Positions 27,038-36,506 of a stretch of 53,762 bases of DNA are shown one piece after another. This stretch comes from an uncultured Roseovarius sp. GTDB taxonomy: Bacteria; Pseudomonadota; Alphaproteobacteria; Rhodobacterales; Rhodobacteraceae. Where the stretch lies: NCBI RefSeq assembly GCF_913057115.1, contig NZ_CAJXNN010000026.1, forward strand, positions 1 to 53,762, written 5' to 3'. Numbering within the stretch: position 1 is the stretch's first letter; every line of letters starts with the position of its first letter. The notes beneath the pieces are model-generated. The model was given only the letters and a program-made list of their open reading frames with translations, did no database searches and was not told where the DNA came from. A program made the position numbers and the translations under genes.

Positions 27038-29293
27038 ATGTCCAAACCCAAGTTCACCCGTGAAGAGGCGCTTGCCTTCCATCTCGAACCCACCCCCGGC
27101 AAGTTCGAGATCACGGCCACCGTCCCGATGACCACGCAACGCGACCTGTCGCTGGCCTATTCCCCCGGTGTCGCCGTCCCCTGTGAGGAGATCGCGGAAA
27201 ACCCCGGGTTGGCCTATGACTACACCAACAAGGGCAACCTTGTGGCGGTCATCTCCAACGGCACCGCCGTTCTGGGCCTCGGCAACCTCGGTGCGCTGGG
27301 CTCCAAACCGGTGATGGAGGGCAAATCGGTCCTCTTCAAACGCTTTGCCGATGTGAACTCCATCGACATCGAACTTGATACCGAAGACCCCGAGGAATTC
27401 ATCAAGGCGGTCGAACTGATGGGCCCCACCTTCGGTGGGATCAACCTCGAAGACATCAAAGCGCCCGAGTGTTTCATCATCGAACAAACGCTCAAGGAAA
27501 AGATGGATATCCCCGTCTTCCACGACGATCAGCACGGCACCGCCGTGATCTGTGCCGCCGGCCTCATCAACGCTCTGCATATCTCAGGCAAGAAGATCGA
27601 AGACTGTAAGATCGTGCTCAACGGCGCTGGCGCCGCCGGGATCGCCTGTATCGAATTGCTCAAAGCCATGGGCGCGCGGCACGAAAACTGCATTGTTTGT
27701 GACACCAAGGGCGTGATCTATCAGGGCCGCACCGAAGGCATGAACCAATGGAAATCCGCCCATGCCGTCGCCACCGAGCTGCGCACGCTGGATGAGGCGA
27801 TGAAACAGGCCGATGTGTTCCTTGGTGTCTCGGTCAAAGGGGCCGTGACCCAGGATATGGTTGCCTCCATGGCCGATAACCCGGTGATCTTCGCCATGGC
27901 CAACCCCGACCCCGAGATTACGCCAGAAGAAGCGCATGAGGTTCGCCCCGACGCCATCGTCGCCACCGGGCGCAGTGACTATCCGAACCAAGTCAACAAC
28001 GTGCTCGGCTTCCCCTATCTTTTCCGCGGCGCGCTGGATGTGCACGCCCGCGCCATCAATGATGAGATGAAAATCGCCTGTGCCGAGGCGCTGGCCGAGC
28101 TTGCCCGCGCCGATGTGCCGGATGAGGTCGCCATGGCCTATGGCCGCAAGCTCGCCTTTGGCCGCGATTACATCATTCCCACCCCCTTCGATCCGCGCCT
28201 CATCCATACCGTGCCGCCCGCCGTCGCCAAGGCCTGCATGGATACCGGCGCGGCGCGCCGCCCCATCGTTGATATGGACGCCTACGAGCAAACCCTCGCC
28301 GCCCGGATGGATCCCACCGCCTCCATCCTGCGCTCCATCAACGCGCGCGCCCGCAACGCACAGGCCCGGATGATCTTCGCCGAAGGCGACGATCCCCGCG
28401 TCCTCCGCGCCGCCGTACAATATCAGCGTAGCGGGTTGGGCAAGGCCATCGTCGTGGGCCGCGATGATGATGTGAAACAGAAACTCGAGGCCGCAGGCCT
28501 TGGCGATGCCGTGCGGGAATTGGAAGTCACCAACGCCGCCAAAACCGACCGTTTGGATGACTACAAGGAATTCCTCTATCAACGCCTGCAACGCAAGGGC
28601 CATGACCGGCAGGATATTCACCGCATGGCCGCCCGTGACCGCCACGTTTTCGCGGCTCTCATGCTGGCCCATGGCCATGGCGATGGCCTTGTCACCGGCG
28701 CCACCCGCAAATCCGCCCACGTCATGGAGCGGATCAACCACGTCTTCGATGCCAACGCCGAAAACGGCGTGGCCGGTGTCACCGCCCTTTTGCACAAGGG
28801 CCGGATCGTTCTGATCACAGATACGCTGGTCCACGAATGGCCCGATGAAGAAGATCTCGCCAATATCGCCACCCGCGCCGCCGGTGTGGCCCGCCACCTT
28901 GGCCTTGAGCCGCGCGTCGCTTTCGTCAGTTTCTCAACCTTCGGCTATCCCAAATCCGAGCGGGCCGAGAAAATGCACCTCGCTCCCGAAGTGCTCAAGC
29001 GCCGTGGCGCTGATTTCGAATACGAAGGCGAAATGACCGTCGATGTGGCGCTCAACAAACTGGCACAGGAAAGCTACCCGTTCCAACGCCTCACCGGCCC
29101 GGCCAATATCCTCGTGGTGCCCGCGCGCCACTCGGCCTCGATCTCGGTGAAGCTGATGCAAGAAATGGCTGGCGCCACGGTCATCGGCCCGATCCTCTCC
29201 GGCCTCGACAGCTCGATTCAGATTTGTTCCTCGACCTCCACCGCCAGCGACGTGCTGAACATGGCGGTTCTTGCGGCCTGTAAGGTCGGTTAA
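27038..29293 (+). CDS. maeB: NADP-dependent malic enzyme with phosphotransacetylase-like domain (MaeB type)
   Basis: 751 residues. The first 430 or so form the malic enzyme: LAYSPGVAVPCEEI, FHDDQHGTAVI and NGAGAAGIACIELLK (nucleotide binding) are seen. The C-terminal 320 residues, starting near RMIFAEGDDPRVLRAA, resemble phosphate acetyltransferase, which in MaeB enzymes is regulatory (acetyl-CoA sensing) rather than catalytic. The enzyme decarboxylates malate to pyruvate, supplying NADPH. It is a common hybrid in alphaproteobacteria. Confidence 0.95.
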   Translation: MSKPKFTREEALAFHLEPTPGKFEITATVPMTTQRDLSLAYSPGVAVPCEEIAENPGLAYDYTNKGNLVAVISNGTAVLGLGNLGALGSKPVMEGKSVLFKRFADVNSIDIELDTEDPEEFIKAVELMGPTFGGINLEDIKAPECFIIEQTLKEKMDIPVFHDDQHGTAVICAAGLINALHISGKKIEDCKIVLNGAGAAGIACIELLKAMGARHENCIVCDTKGVIYQGRTEGMNQWKSAHAVATELRTLDEAMKQADVFLGVSVKGAVTQDMVASMADNPVIFAMANPDPEITPEEAHEVRPDAIVATGRSDYPNQVNNVLGFPYLFRGALDVHARAINDEMKIACAEALAELARADVPDEVAMAYGRKLAFGRDYIIPTPFDPRLIHTVPPAVAKACMDTGAARRPIVDMDAYEQTLAARMDPTASILRSINARARNAQARMIFAEGDDPRVLRAAVQYQRSGLGKAIVVGRDDDVKQKLEAAGLGDAVRELEVTNAAKTDRLDDYKEFLYQRLQRKGHDRQDIHRMAARDRHVFAALMLAHGHGDGLVTGATRKSAHVMERINHVFDANAENGVAGVTALLHKGRIVLITDTLVHEWPDEEDLANIATRAAGVARHLGLEPRVAFVSFSTFGYPKSERAEKMHLAPEVLKRRGADFEYEGEMTVDVALNKLAQESYPFQRLTGPANILVVPARHSASISVKLMQEMAGATVIGPILSGLDSSIQICSSTSTASDVLNMAVLAACKVG

Positions 29294-29305
29294 CCCAAAG
29301 AAAGC

Positions 29306-29329
29306 GGGCCGGCCCTGATGGACCGGCCC
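29306..29329 (-). terminator. Intrinsic terminator between maeB and msrA
   Basis: GGGCCGG (29306-29312) pairs with CCGGCCC (29323-29329). On the minus strand the stem is followed by GCTTTCTTTGG, a T-rich tail, so it serves best for msrA; it may also slow maeB transcription. Confidence 0.6.
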
Positions 29330-29350
29330 AAACTCATTAACGAACCTTAT

Positions 29351-30013
29351 TCAGTTCACAAACGGTGCAGCCCCACCCCAAAGCGCCTTGACCCGCTGAT
29401 CCCGGCCACAGGCATCGCGATACCGCTTATAAGCCGCCGATTGCTTTTTCGGGCCAAAGCGGGTCAGCACAATATTGTCGCCCTTGTAATAATCCTGGTG
29501 ATACTCCTCGGCGTCGTAAAACTCCCCGGCCTGCAAGATCGGCGTCACGATCTTCTGGCCCAACGCCTTCTCCGCCTCCGCCTTGGCGGCCTCCGCGGCC
29601 TGCTTTTGAGCCGTGTTAGAGACAAAAATCGCCGTGCTATAGCTCATCCCACGATCGCAGAATTGCCCGCCTGCATCCGTTGGGTCGACCGAGCGAAAAA
29701 ACATATCATAAAGCTGCCGGGCTGAAATCTTGGCCGGGTCATATTTGATCTCGACCGCTTCGTAATGCCCGGTCCCGCCGCGCACCACTTGCTTATAAGT
29801 CGGGTTCGCCACGTCCCCGCCGGTATAGCCCGAGACAACCTCGCGCACGCCCTTCACCTTTTCAAAATCCGCTTCGACGCACCAGAAACAGCCCCCGGCG
29901 ACTGTCACCACCTCGGTGCCCGCCGCGTGTGCCGTTTTCATATGAGCGCCAAAGCCCACGGTGATCAGCACCGCCAAAAGCCCCGCTTTCAGGATTCTTA
30001 TTTGCTGTTTCAT
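29351..30013 (-). CDS. msrA: Peptide methionine-S-sulfoxide reductase MsrA, exported
   Basis: 220 residues. A signal peptide (about 1-31, ending KTAHAA) suggests a periplasmic enzyme. The active site is GCFWCVEADF with catalytic Cys42; GYTGGDVANPTYKQV and the Y-H-Q region EYHQDYY are family motifs. It reduces the S-epimer of oxidised methionine in proteins, protecting exported proteins. ATG 30013 is chosen because GGAGGG lies seven bases upstream; a TTG at 30028 would place that site inside the gene. Confidence 0.94.
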   Translation of the reverse strand: MKQQIRILKAGLLAVLITVGFGAHMKTAHAAGTEVVTVAGGCFWCVEADFEKVKGVREVVSGYTGGDVANPTYKQVVRGGTGHYEAVEIKYDPAKISARQLYDMFFRSVDPTDAGGQFCDRGMSYSTAIFVSNTAQKQAAEAAKAEAEKALGQKIVTPILQAGEFYDAEEYHQDYYKGDNIVLTRFGPKKQSAAYKRYRDACGRDQRVKALWGGAAPFVN

Positions 30014-30170
30014 GGCCAAGCCCTCCAATTCGCCGCCCTCACACTGCCTGTCTTATACGCACGGGCCAATTCAACCCGTCGTGATCTCACGCGTCGGTGA
30101 TCGGAATTTACCGCTTGGCACTTGTGGCCCAGGGTCATAGCCTCGCCTCAAACGTCAAGCAGGGGGCAAT

Positions 30171-31079
30171 ATGGCAGATCACCAAACCACCCATCAGGCG
30201 CAGGAAGACGCACGAAACGAGACCATCAAGATTTGGCTAAATGGTGACATCGTGCCAAAAGATGAGGCCAAGGTCAGCGTCTATGACAGCGGCTTCATGT
30301 TGGGCGATGGGGTTTGGGAGGGCCTGCGCCTTTATAATGGCACATGGGCCTTTGCCGATGAACACCTCGACCGTCTGTTCGAGGCCGCCAAAGCCATTGA
30401 CCTTGATATCGGCATGACCCGAAACGAGGTGTTTCAGGCCGTGTTAGAGACGCAAAAAGCCAATGACATGCACACAGACGCCCATGCGCGCCTGATGGTC
30501 ACGCGAGGCGTCAAAACCCGGCCTTTCCAGCATCCCTCGCTGTCGCAACAGGGGCCAACCATGACCATCATCATGGAACACTCCAAGCCCAAGATCGCCC
30601 GCCCGATCCGCCTCGCCACCGTGCCGCACCTGCGCGGCCTTCCCATGACGCAAGACCCCAAGTTGAACTCACACTCCAAGCTGAATTGCATTCTCGCCTG
30701 TATCGCCGCCGAAAAGGCCGGCGCGGATGAGGCTTTGATGCTTGATGTGCATGGCTTTGTGAACACCACCAACGCCTGCAACTTCTTCATCGTCCGCAAG
30801 GGCGAGGTTTGGACCTCGACAGGCGATTACTGCATGAACGGTATCACCCGTCAGAAAGTGATCGACCTCTGCCGCGAGGATGGTATCCCGGTTTACGAGC
30901 GGAATTATTCCCTCGTCGATACCTACGGCGCCGATGAAGCGTTCTTGACTGGCACATTCGGCGCACAAACCCCTGTGGGCGAGATTGATGGCCGTCCCAT
31001 CGGCAGCGGTGAAATGGGCCCCCTCACCACCCGGATCCGAGAGCTGTATAAGTCTCTAATTGAGCGTAACTGCGGTTAA
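30171..31079 (+). CDS. Class IV PLP-dependent aminotransferase (branched-chain/D-amino acid type)
   Basis: 302 residues. The fold-type IV start DGVWEGLRLYNG (46-57) and the PLP lysine Lys170 in LNSHSKLNCILA identify the family. The glutamate that normally contacts the PLP ring nitrogen (in the block VTEGxxxN) appears replaced: the sequence reads GFVNTTNACNFF, with Thr199 in its place. The TGTFGAQTPV block near 260 is the cofactor phosphate and substrate loop. The substrate is uncertain; annotation as branched-chain aminotransferase would be generic. A sulfotransferase-like gene follows 14 bases later, almost certainly co-transcribed. Confidence 0.88.
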   Translation: MADHQTTHQAQEDARNETIKIWLNGDIVPKDEAKVSVYDSGFMLGDGVWEGLRLYNGTWAFADEHLDRLFEAAKAIDLDIGMTRNEVFQAVLETQKANDMHTDAHARLMVTRGVKTRPFQHPSLSQQGPTMTIIMEHSKPKIARPIRLATVPHLRGLPMTQDPKLNSHSKLNCILACIAAEKAGADEALMLDVHGFVNTTNACNFFIVRKGEVWTSTGDYCMNGITRQKVIDLCREDGIPVYERNYSLVDTYGADEAFLTGTFGAQTPVGEIDGRPIGSGEMGPLTTRIRELYKSLIERNCG

Positions 31080-31093
31080 AAAGGAGAGTGCCC

Positions 31094-31807
31094 ATGCGCC
31101 TTGCCATGTGGTCCGGCCCCCGCAATCTTTCGACGGCGATGATGTATTCCTTCGGCGCGCGGTCCGATTTCGCCGTCGTCGATGAACCCTTCTATGCTGC
31201 TTACCTCACGCTAACCGGCCTTCAGCACCCAATGCGCGATGAGATCATCGCCTCGCAACCGACCGACCCGCAAGAAGTGATTGAGCAGCTATTAGGCTCT
31301 ATTCCCGCCCAAAAACCGCATTTTTACCAAAAGCACATGGCCCAGCACATGATTGACGGCGTGCCGCGCGATTGGATCACGCAGGTCACAAACGTCTTTC
31401 TTATCCGTCATCCTGCCCGCGTCGCTGCCAGCTTTTCGGCGAAATACGACAACCCCACGCTGGCGGACATCGGTTTTGTCCAACAGGCCGAGCTTTATGA
31501 GCAGCTCACCGCCCAAGGTCATGCACCGGTGGTGATCGATTCCGCCGACATCCGCCGGGACCCGGAGACCATGCTCAAACGCCTCTGCGCGGCGATTGAT
31601 CTGCCTTGGGATCCCGCCATGCTCAACTGGCCAAAGGGCGGCCACCCCGATGATGGCGTCTGGGCCGCGCATTGGTACGCCTCGGTGCATGGCTCAACCG
31701 GCTTTGCCGCGGCGGAAGGCCCATTGCCCCGCCTCGATGGCCCCCGTGCCGACCTTGCCAAGGCCGCCATGCCGGCCTACGAAAAACTCCGCGCCGTGGC
31801 GCTTTGA
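31094..31807 (+). CDS. Sulfotransferase-like P-loop protein
   Basis: 237 residues. MRLAMWSGPRNLSTAMMYSF carries the loop that in sulfotransferases binds the 5'-phosphosulfate of PAPS; FLIRHPARVAASF (about residue 100) resembles the 3'-phosphate-binding block. No other domain is present. ATG 31094 follows AAGGAGAG, a strong site. Proteins of this type are fused to class IV aminotransferase domains in some plants (recalled, not searched), and here the two are neighbouring genes, which supports a shared pathway. The substrate is unknown. Confidence 0.8.
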   Translation: MRLAMWSGPRNLSTAMMYSFGARSDFAVVDEPFYAAYLTLTGLQHPMRDEIIASQPTDPQEVIEQLLGSIPAQKPHFYQKHMAQHMIDGVPRDWITQVTNVFLIRHPARVAASFSAKYDNPTLADIGFVQQAELYEQLTAQGHAPVVIDSADIRRDPETMLKRLCAAIDLPWDPAMLNWPKGGHPDDGVWAAHWYASVHGSTGFAAAEGPLPRLDGPRADLAKAAMPAYEKLRAVAL

Positions 31808-31815
31808 CAAAGAAA

Positions 31816-31837
31816 CCCCCGGCACAAGGACCGGGGG
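31816..31837 (-). terminator. Terminator between the sulfotransferase-like gene and the acidic protein gene
   Basis: CCCCCGG (31816-31822) and CCGGGGG (31831-31837) form a 7-base-pair stem. On the minus strand it is followed by TTTCTTTG, so it terminates the acidic protein gene; for the plus strand the tail is poor. Confidence 0.6.
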
Positions 31838-31861
31838 CGTCATCATTCAATGGATCGGTGC

Positions 31862-34141
31862 CTAGCCTGCGTTTCGCTCTTCGGCCCTGAAGTCCGTGCT
31901 GTCAGTCACACAGAACCGCCCACCCTTCAGTTTTTGCAGTTTGCCTTGGCGCAACAGTTGTCCGAAAGACCGCAGTCCATCTTCCCGGCTGAATTCCCGG
32001 CCTTCGACCTCTTTCAGCTTGCCCATCAGCATCGGGCGCGAGAACTGTGAGCGGCCTTCAACATCTGACATATATGCCGCCGCTGCCTCTAGCAGTTCAG
32101 GCAATCCCTTCGCGCCCATCTCTTCGGCAAAATCGGTAAAGCTGCCATCCACATCAGGCGTCGGTGCCAAGGTCTCCGCCTCCGCCATGCTCGCCTTCGA
32201 GATACGGCGCGGACGAACCGGCGTGCTTTCCACATCAACACGTTGCTCGGCCACGAGTTTCAATGGCGCGGGTGAACTGGGTGTGACGCTCGGGCGGCTA
32301 GACCGCGGGCGGCCATCACCGGCTTCCGGCCGACGCGGGCGTACGACGTTGGCAAGATCGTCGCGATAGGGCGATTCGTCCACATCCTGCTTGAGCGACG
32401 CCCCGGCTTTCTTCTCTGCGCGCGTCGCGGCGACGGCCGCGCGCAGATGCTGGATGGCATTGCGGCGTTGGTTCGACTCCGGCTCGTCAAGCTGCGTATC
32501 CGCTTCGTCGAAAATCCGGGCCAGATCGGCCTGTCGCTCGGCGCGTTGCAGCTTGGAAATACCGCGCGGCGACATTGCTTCTTCGAGTTCCGCTTCAGGC
32601 TGTTCGCTTTCGGTGCTCGCCTCAGCCGCAGTCTCTTGTTCCGGAGCCTCAAGCGCCTCATCCTCGACACTTTCCTGAACTTGATCCGCTTCGGTCAATT
32701 TCAGGGGCGAATCGAAATCCTCTGCAAGGTCTTGATCGGGCTTCTTGAATTCGGCTTCGACCTCGGCCAGTTCGCGTTGCAAATCGGCTTCTTCCTCGGC
32801 GCTCAGCCCCGAGTCGTCCCCGAAGAGATTATCGCCAAAATCACTGTCGGCCTCGTCTTCTTGCAGATACCCTTCACTGATCGCAGCCTCGAATTCGCTG
32901 CGTTTCATTTTGACGACGCGGGCCATAACAGCGGGCCGTTCTTCGCCGTCGTCTTGGGCATTGGCCTCGTCCGACGCCGGAGCAGTGTCTATATCGGCCG
33001 CCTCTTCCGGCATCGCATCGGCCAGAAGCTGCGCCAGTGTATCCTCGGAAATCTCCGGGGCAGCCTCTTGGACTTTCTCGGCGCTGCGGTCCAGCGGGAC
33101 ATCAATGGTTTCACCGGGTTCCGGCTCTTCGTCTTGAGCCTGCGAGTCTTCGTCCGAAGTCCCAAGGATCGACGACAGATCGGGCTCTGCCGTTTCATCT
33201 TGTCCTGCTGTTTCCATCGCATCATCAGCACGCAGAGCTTCATCAAGGTCCGCGGCAGTTTCACTCAGGAAATCCTGCGCATGCTCATCTTCCGAATAAA
33301 TCGAGTCTTGGAAGCCGGCATTGGATTCATCAACCAGCGACCGGATACGCCGCAGGCGATCGGCAACGCTATCGCCGTCTTGATCACCCTCGGATGCGGT
33401 CGTGGCCTCTGCCTCTTGCGCGGCGTCAATTTCCGCAGGCTCTGTGAGGTCCGCAATGTCGTCAGCTTCCGCCTCGGGTTCTTCGGTCGGCTCGGCTGTT
33501 TGCTCTGGTTGCTCTGGCTCTTCTTCGGCCACGAGGGTGGTAGCAGATTCGGGCTCTGGCTCTGCCAATCCGGCTTCTGTGTCAGGTTGAGGCGTGTCAT
33601 TACTGTCAAAGGCCGACATCGCAGCGGTGATCGCCGAATCAGACTCTATTTCAGCCGTAGGTTCGGCCAAAGGCATGTCAGCGATTTCCGGTTTGGCTTC
33701 CGCTTGGGCATCTTCCGGATCGGTATGCGCCGCTTCGGCAAATTCGTCGGTTGGTTCGGTTGCGGCCTCTGCGGTTTCAGAAGCGGGCTCGCCCTCATCC
33801 TGCAAGGTCGGTGCGGCCAGTTCTGCGGCTTGGTTATCTTGCTCTTGTTCCTCCGGCTCTTCGGCCGGGGCGTTCAGCGCGGCATCTTCTGCCGCGCGCA
33901 GGACAATCTTGCCTTCTTGTTCGCTTGCGTCCACGCGCCGCGCGATTTCTCGCTCCGCGATCCGGGCCAGCATATCCGCGTCGGGCGTCGGCGGTTCCGC
34001 TCCGAAGTAACGGTCATCTGCGGCCAGATCACGGAAGTATTCCGCGATTGCCTTCATCGTATCGAAAGAATCATCGAAACCTTCGAGTGTGCACGAAAAA
34101 GTGCCGTATGAGACTGTGAGTATCTTACTTGAACTAACCAT
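31862..34141 (-). CDS. Large acidic, low-complexity protein of unknown function
   Basis: 759 residues, not recognised as a named family. Residues 1-85 look folded and distinctive (KILTVSYGTFSCTLEGFDDS, FRDLAADDRYFGAEPPTP). Roughly 90-490 is extremely rich in Glu, Ala, Asp and Pro with few hydrophobics, expected to be disordered. From about 525 onward are basic patches (RPRRPEAGDGRPRSSRPSV) and a folded C-terminal segment of about 110 residues (FTDFAEEMGAKGLPELLEAA, LMGKLKEVEGREFSREDG, LRQGKLQKLKGGRFCV). There is no signal peptide or membrane helix, so it is probably cytoplasmic. The two folded ends joined by a long acidic linker suggest a scaffold, perhaps binding DNA, RNA or basic proteins; this is inference. 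The opposite strand is open for 554 codons purely as a mirror of this composition. Confidence 0.8.
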   Translation of the reverse strand: MVSSSKILTVSYGTFSCTLEGFDDSFDTMKAIAEYFRDLAADDRYFGAEPPTPDADMLARIAEREIARRVDASEQEGKIVLRAAEDAALNAPAEEPEEQEQDNQAAELAAPTLQDEGEPASETAEAATEPTDEFAEAAHTDPEDAQAEAKPEIADMPLAEPTAEIESDSAITAAMSAFDSNDTPQPDTEAGLAEPEPESATTLVAEEEPEQPEQTAEPTEEPEAEADDIADLTEPAEIDAAQEAEATTASEGDQDGDSVADRLRRIRSLVDESNAGFQDSIYSEDEHAQDFLSETAADLDEALRADDAMETAGQDETAEPDLSSILGTSDEDSQAQDEEPEPGETIDVPLDRSAEKVQEAAPEISEDTLAQLLADAMPEEAADIDTAPASDEANAQDDGEERPAVMARVVKMKRSEFEAAISEGYLQEDEADSDFGDNLFGDDSGLSAEEEADLQRELAEVEAEFKKPDQDLAEDFDSPLKLTEADQVQESVEDEALEAPEQETAAEASTESEQPEAELEEAMSPRGISKLQRAERQADLARIFDEADTQLDEPESNQRRNAIQHLRAAVAATRAEKKAGASLKQDVDESPYRDDLANVVRPRRPEAGDGRPRSSRPSVTPSSPAPLKLVAEQRVDVESTPVRPRRISKASMAEAETLAPTPDVDGSFTDFAEEMGAKGLPELLEAAAAYMSDVEGRSQFSRPMLMGKLKEVEGREFSREDGLRSFGQLLRQGKLQKLKGGRFCVTDSTDFRAEERNAG

Positions 34142-34289
34142 TATTTCGCTCGCTCCGCATTAACTGCAAGGAGTAGACATATCACCACAGCCAAGACCAA
34201 AGATGCCCGATTCTTAGAATTTTACCGTATCATTTCGTGGTGAGAATGTGATCTGTTTCCGAAATAGGGATTAATCCGGAAATTTGAAC

Positions 34290-34964
34290 ATGATTGTAGC
34301 CGATGACAAACCCGTAACTTTGATTGGCGGGGCCGAAATCTCGAAAAAGATGCTGAATCGCGCACAATCCCTTGGGCCCTTGGTGGTGGCTGCGGATGGT
34401 GGTGCCGATGCCGCTCTTTATAATGGGGTGGTTCCGGACGCGGTGATTGGTGATTTCGACTCGCTCACCGATTGGGCGCGTGAACAACTGCCGCAATCGG
34501 CGCTTCACTGTATCCCGGAACAGGAAACCACCGATTTTGATAAATGCCTGCGCAACATTTCCGCGCCACTGGTTGTGGGCGTCGGTTTTTCGGGTAATCG
34601 CCTGGATCACCAACTTGCCGCATATAACACCCTTGTGCGTCATCCAAACCGTCCTTGCCTGCTTCTAGGGCTTGAGGAGCTGGTTTTTCTCTGCCCGCCC
34701 TCCATCCGTCTCGACTTGAAAAGCGGTACACCCGTTTCGCTTTTTCCCATGGGCGCGGTCGAAGGGCTGTCCGATGGGCTTCGCTTTGCAATTGACGGGG
34801 TCAACTTTACCCCCGATGGCCGGGTCGGCACATCCAATACCGCCACTGGCCCGGTTGAGATTTCGGTGACGTCACCCAAGATGCTGGTCATCCTTCCGCA
34901 AGAGTCTTTCGAACAGGCCGCCGAGGCCCTGTTGGCCGCGCGGTCCTATTGGCCCGCGCCGTGA
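34290..34964 (+). CDS. Thiamine pyrophosphokinase
   Basis: 224 residues. It transfers pyrophosphate from ATP to thiamine, giving thiamine diphosphate directly from salvaged thiamine. The catalytic AADGGAD (34-40) and GDFDS (54-58) motifs, and ETTDFDKCL, define the family; the C-terminal beta domain (RVGTSNTATGPVEISV) binds the pyrimidine ring of thiamine. Start ATG 34290 (MIVADDKPVTLIGG). No thiamine riboswitch was seen upstream. It is divergent from the acidic protein gene and convergent with argG. Confidence 0.9.
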   Translation: MIVADDKPVTLIGGAEISKKMLNRAQSLGPLVVAADGGADAALYNGVVPDAVIGDFDSLTDWAREQLPQSALHCIPEQETTDFDKCLRNISAPLVVGVGFSGNRLDHQLAAYNTLVRHPNRPCLLLGLEELVFLCPPSIRLDLKSGTPVSLFPMGAVEGLSDGLRFAIDGVNFTPDGRVGTSNTATGPVEISVTSPKMLVILPQESFEQAAEALLAARSYWPAP

Positions 34965-35019
34965 GGGATAGTTAAACAGCGAATCCTTGCATTTGAATTA
35001 AGGGCGCGCGCGCAAAAGT

Positions 35020-35046
35020 AAGGCCCGGCGCTGGGCCGGGCCTTTT
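35020..35046. terminator. Strong bidirectional terminator between thiamine pyrophosphokinase and argG
   Basis: AAGGCCCGGC (35020-35029) and GCCGGGCCTT (35035-35044) form a perfect 10-base-pair stem with loop GCTGG, followed by TT on the plus strand and by TTACTTTTG on the minus strand. It serves both convergent genes. Confidence 0.85.
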
Positions 35047-35056
35047 CGATTCGAAT

Positions 35057-35134
35057 CGTACGACTTGTACGAAAGGTTTCTGGAACCCCCGGATTTTCGT
35101 ACGAAACTCGGGGGGTAAGCGTACGACTCGTACG
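35057..35134. repeat. Second CGTACG palindrome cluster
   Basis: CGTACG or TGTACG occurs at 35057, 35066, 35098, 35120 and 35129. The outer pairs have the 9-base spacing (CGTACG-N3-YGTACG) seen at 2645-2668. The central copy is in TTTCGTACGAAA, also present at 2631. The last copy ends one base before the argG stop codon. Confidence 0.6.
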
Positions 35135-35135
35135 T

Positions 35136-36362
35136 TTATCCCTTCAATCGCCGCTCCCGCGCCGCCAACAGCTTCAGGCGCAGCGCGTTGAGTTGGATAA
35201 ACCCGGCCGCATCCTTCTGATCGTAAGCCCCCGCATCGTCCTCGAATGTCACATGCGCTTCCGAATACAGGCTATGATCCGACCAGCGGCCCACCGTGCG
35301 AACCGACCCTTTGTAAAGCTTCAGTTTCACGGTCCCGGTCACATGATGTTGTGATGCGTCAATCGCCGCCTGCAACATCTCGCGTTCGGGGCTGTACCAG
35401 AACCCATTGTAAATCAGCTCCGCATAACGCGGCATAAGCTCGTCTTTCAGGTGCGCGGCGCCCCGGTCCAGCGTGATCTGCTCAATCCCGCGATGCGCTT
35501 CCAGAAGGATCGTGCCACCGGGGGTCTCATAAATCCCGCGGCTCTTCATCCCAACAAAGCGGCCTTCCACCAGATCAAGCCGCCCAATACCATGCTTGCC
35601 ACCCATTTCATTCAGCTTTGTCAACAGGTTAGCAGGGCTAAGCGCCTCGCCGTTGATGCTAACAGCATCGCCTTTTTCAAAGCCAACTTCGATGATTTCC
35701 GGCTCATTCGGCGCATCCTCGGGGTGCACTGTCCGCTGATACACGTAATCCGGCGCCATCTCTGCGGGGTCTTCCAAAACCTTGCCCTCGCTTGAGGTAT
35801 GCAGCAGGTTGGCATCCACCGAAAACGGCGCTTCGCCGCGTTTGTCCTTGGCAATCGGAATTTGATTTTTCTCAGCAAAATCAAGAAGTTTCGTGCGGCT
35901 GGACAGGTCCCATTCCCGCCACGGCGCGATCACCTTGATATCCGGGTTCAACGCATAGGCAGCCAGTTCGAACCGCACCTGATCGTTGCCCTTGCCGGTC
36001 GCGCCATGCGACACCGCATCGGCCCCGGTCTCTTCCGCGATCTCCACAAGACGCTTTGAAATCAACGGCCTAGCGATCGAGGTGCCCAGAAGGTACAGCC
36101 CTTCGTACACCGCATTGGCCCGGAACATCGGGAAGACGAAATCGCGCACGAACTCTTCGCGGATGTCCTCGATAAAGATGTTTTCTGGTTTGATTCCAAG
36201 AAGTTCCGCCTTCTGGCGCGCGGGTTCCAACTCCTCGCCCTGGCCCAGATCGGCGGTAAAGGTCACCACCTCGCAGCCATACTCGGTTTGCAACCATTTC
36301 AGAATGATCGAGGTATCAAGCCCCCCGGAATAGGCCAGCACGACTTTCTTGGGCGCGGACAT
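35136..36362 (-). CDS. argG: Argininosuccinate synthase
   Basis: 408 residues. It joins citrulline and aspartate with ATP in arginine synthesis. The PP-loop AYSGGLDTS (10-18) binds [18 protein letters not shown] and the C-terminal [15 protein letters not shown] and [12 protein letters not shown] are typical of the family. ATG 36362 has AGAGGGA upstream and fits the family start; the frame is open 20 codons further. It is divergent from ilvA across 144 bases, in which nothing specific was seen. Confidence 0.97.
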   Translation of the reverse strand: MSAPKKVVLAYSGGLDTSIILKWLQTEYGCEVVTFTADLGQGEELEPARQKAELLGIKPENIFIEDIREEFVRDFVFPMFRANAVYEGLYLLGTSIARPLISKRLVEIAEETGADAVSHGATGKGNDQVRFELAAYALNPDIKVIAPWREWDLSSRTKLLDFAEKNQIPIAKDKRGEAPFSVDANLLHTSSEGKVLEDPAEMAPDYVYQRTVHPEDAPNEPEIIEVGFEKGDAVSINGEALSPANLLTKLNEMGGKHGIGRLDLVEGRFVGMKSRGIYETPGGTILLEAHRGIEQITLDRGAAHLKDELMPRYAELIYNGFWYSPEREMLQAAIDASQHHVTGTVKLKLYKGSVRTVGRWSDHSLYSEAHVTFEDDAGAYDQKDAAGFIQLNALRLKLLAARERRLKG

Positions 36363-36506
36363 CACTTTTCCCTCTCTACGGATATGCGCCCGGCGCTTAT
36401 CGGGTTTTCGCGTCAGGGGCAAGATACCAAGGCTTCCGCGGTATTCTTATGTATGCTTTGCGCCCACCCCTTGCCCCGGCTGAAACATTCCGCCAATCAA
36501 GGGGTT

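Noticed and set aside
27584..28897. 437-codon minus-strand frame opposite maeB
   Set aside because: Gly/His/Asp-rich shadow of a clearly coding high-GC gene.
32447..34111. 554-codon open frame on the plus strand opposite the acidic protein gene
   Set aside because: It is the mirror of Glu/Ala/Asp codon use; its own translation is Arg/Phe/Leu-rich with no family resemblance and the minus-strand protein has coherent folded ends.
34142..34289. Thiamine riboswitch ahead of the thiamine pyrophosphokinase gene
   Set aside because: The conserved CUGAGA and related core boxes of the TPP riboswitch are not visible in this short gap.
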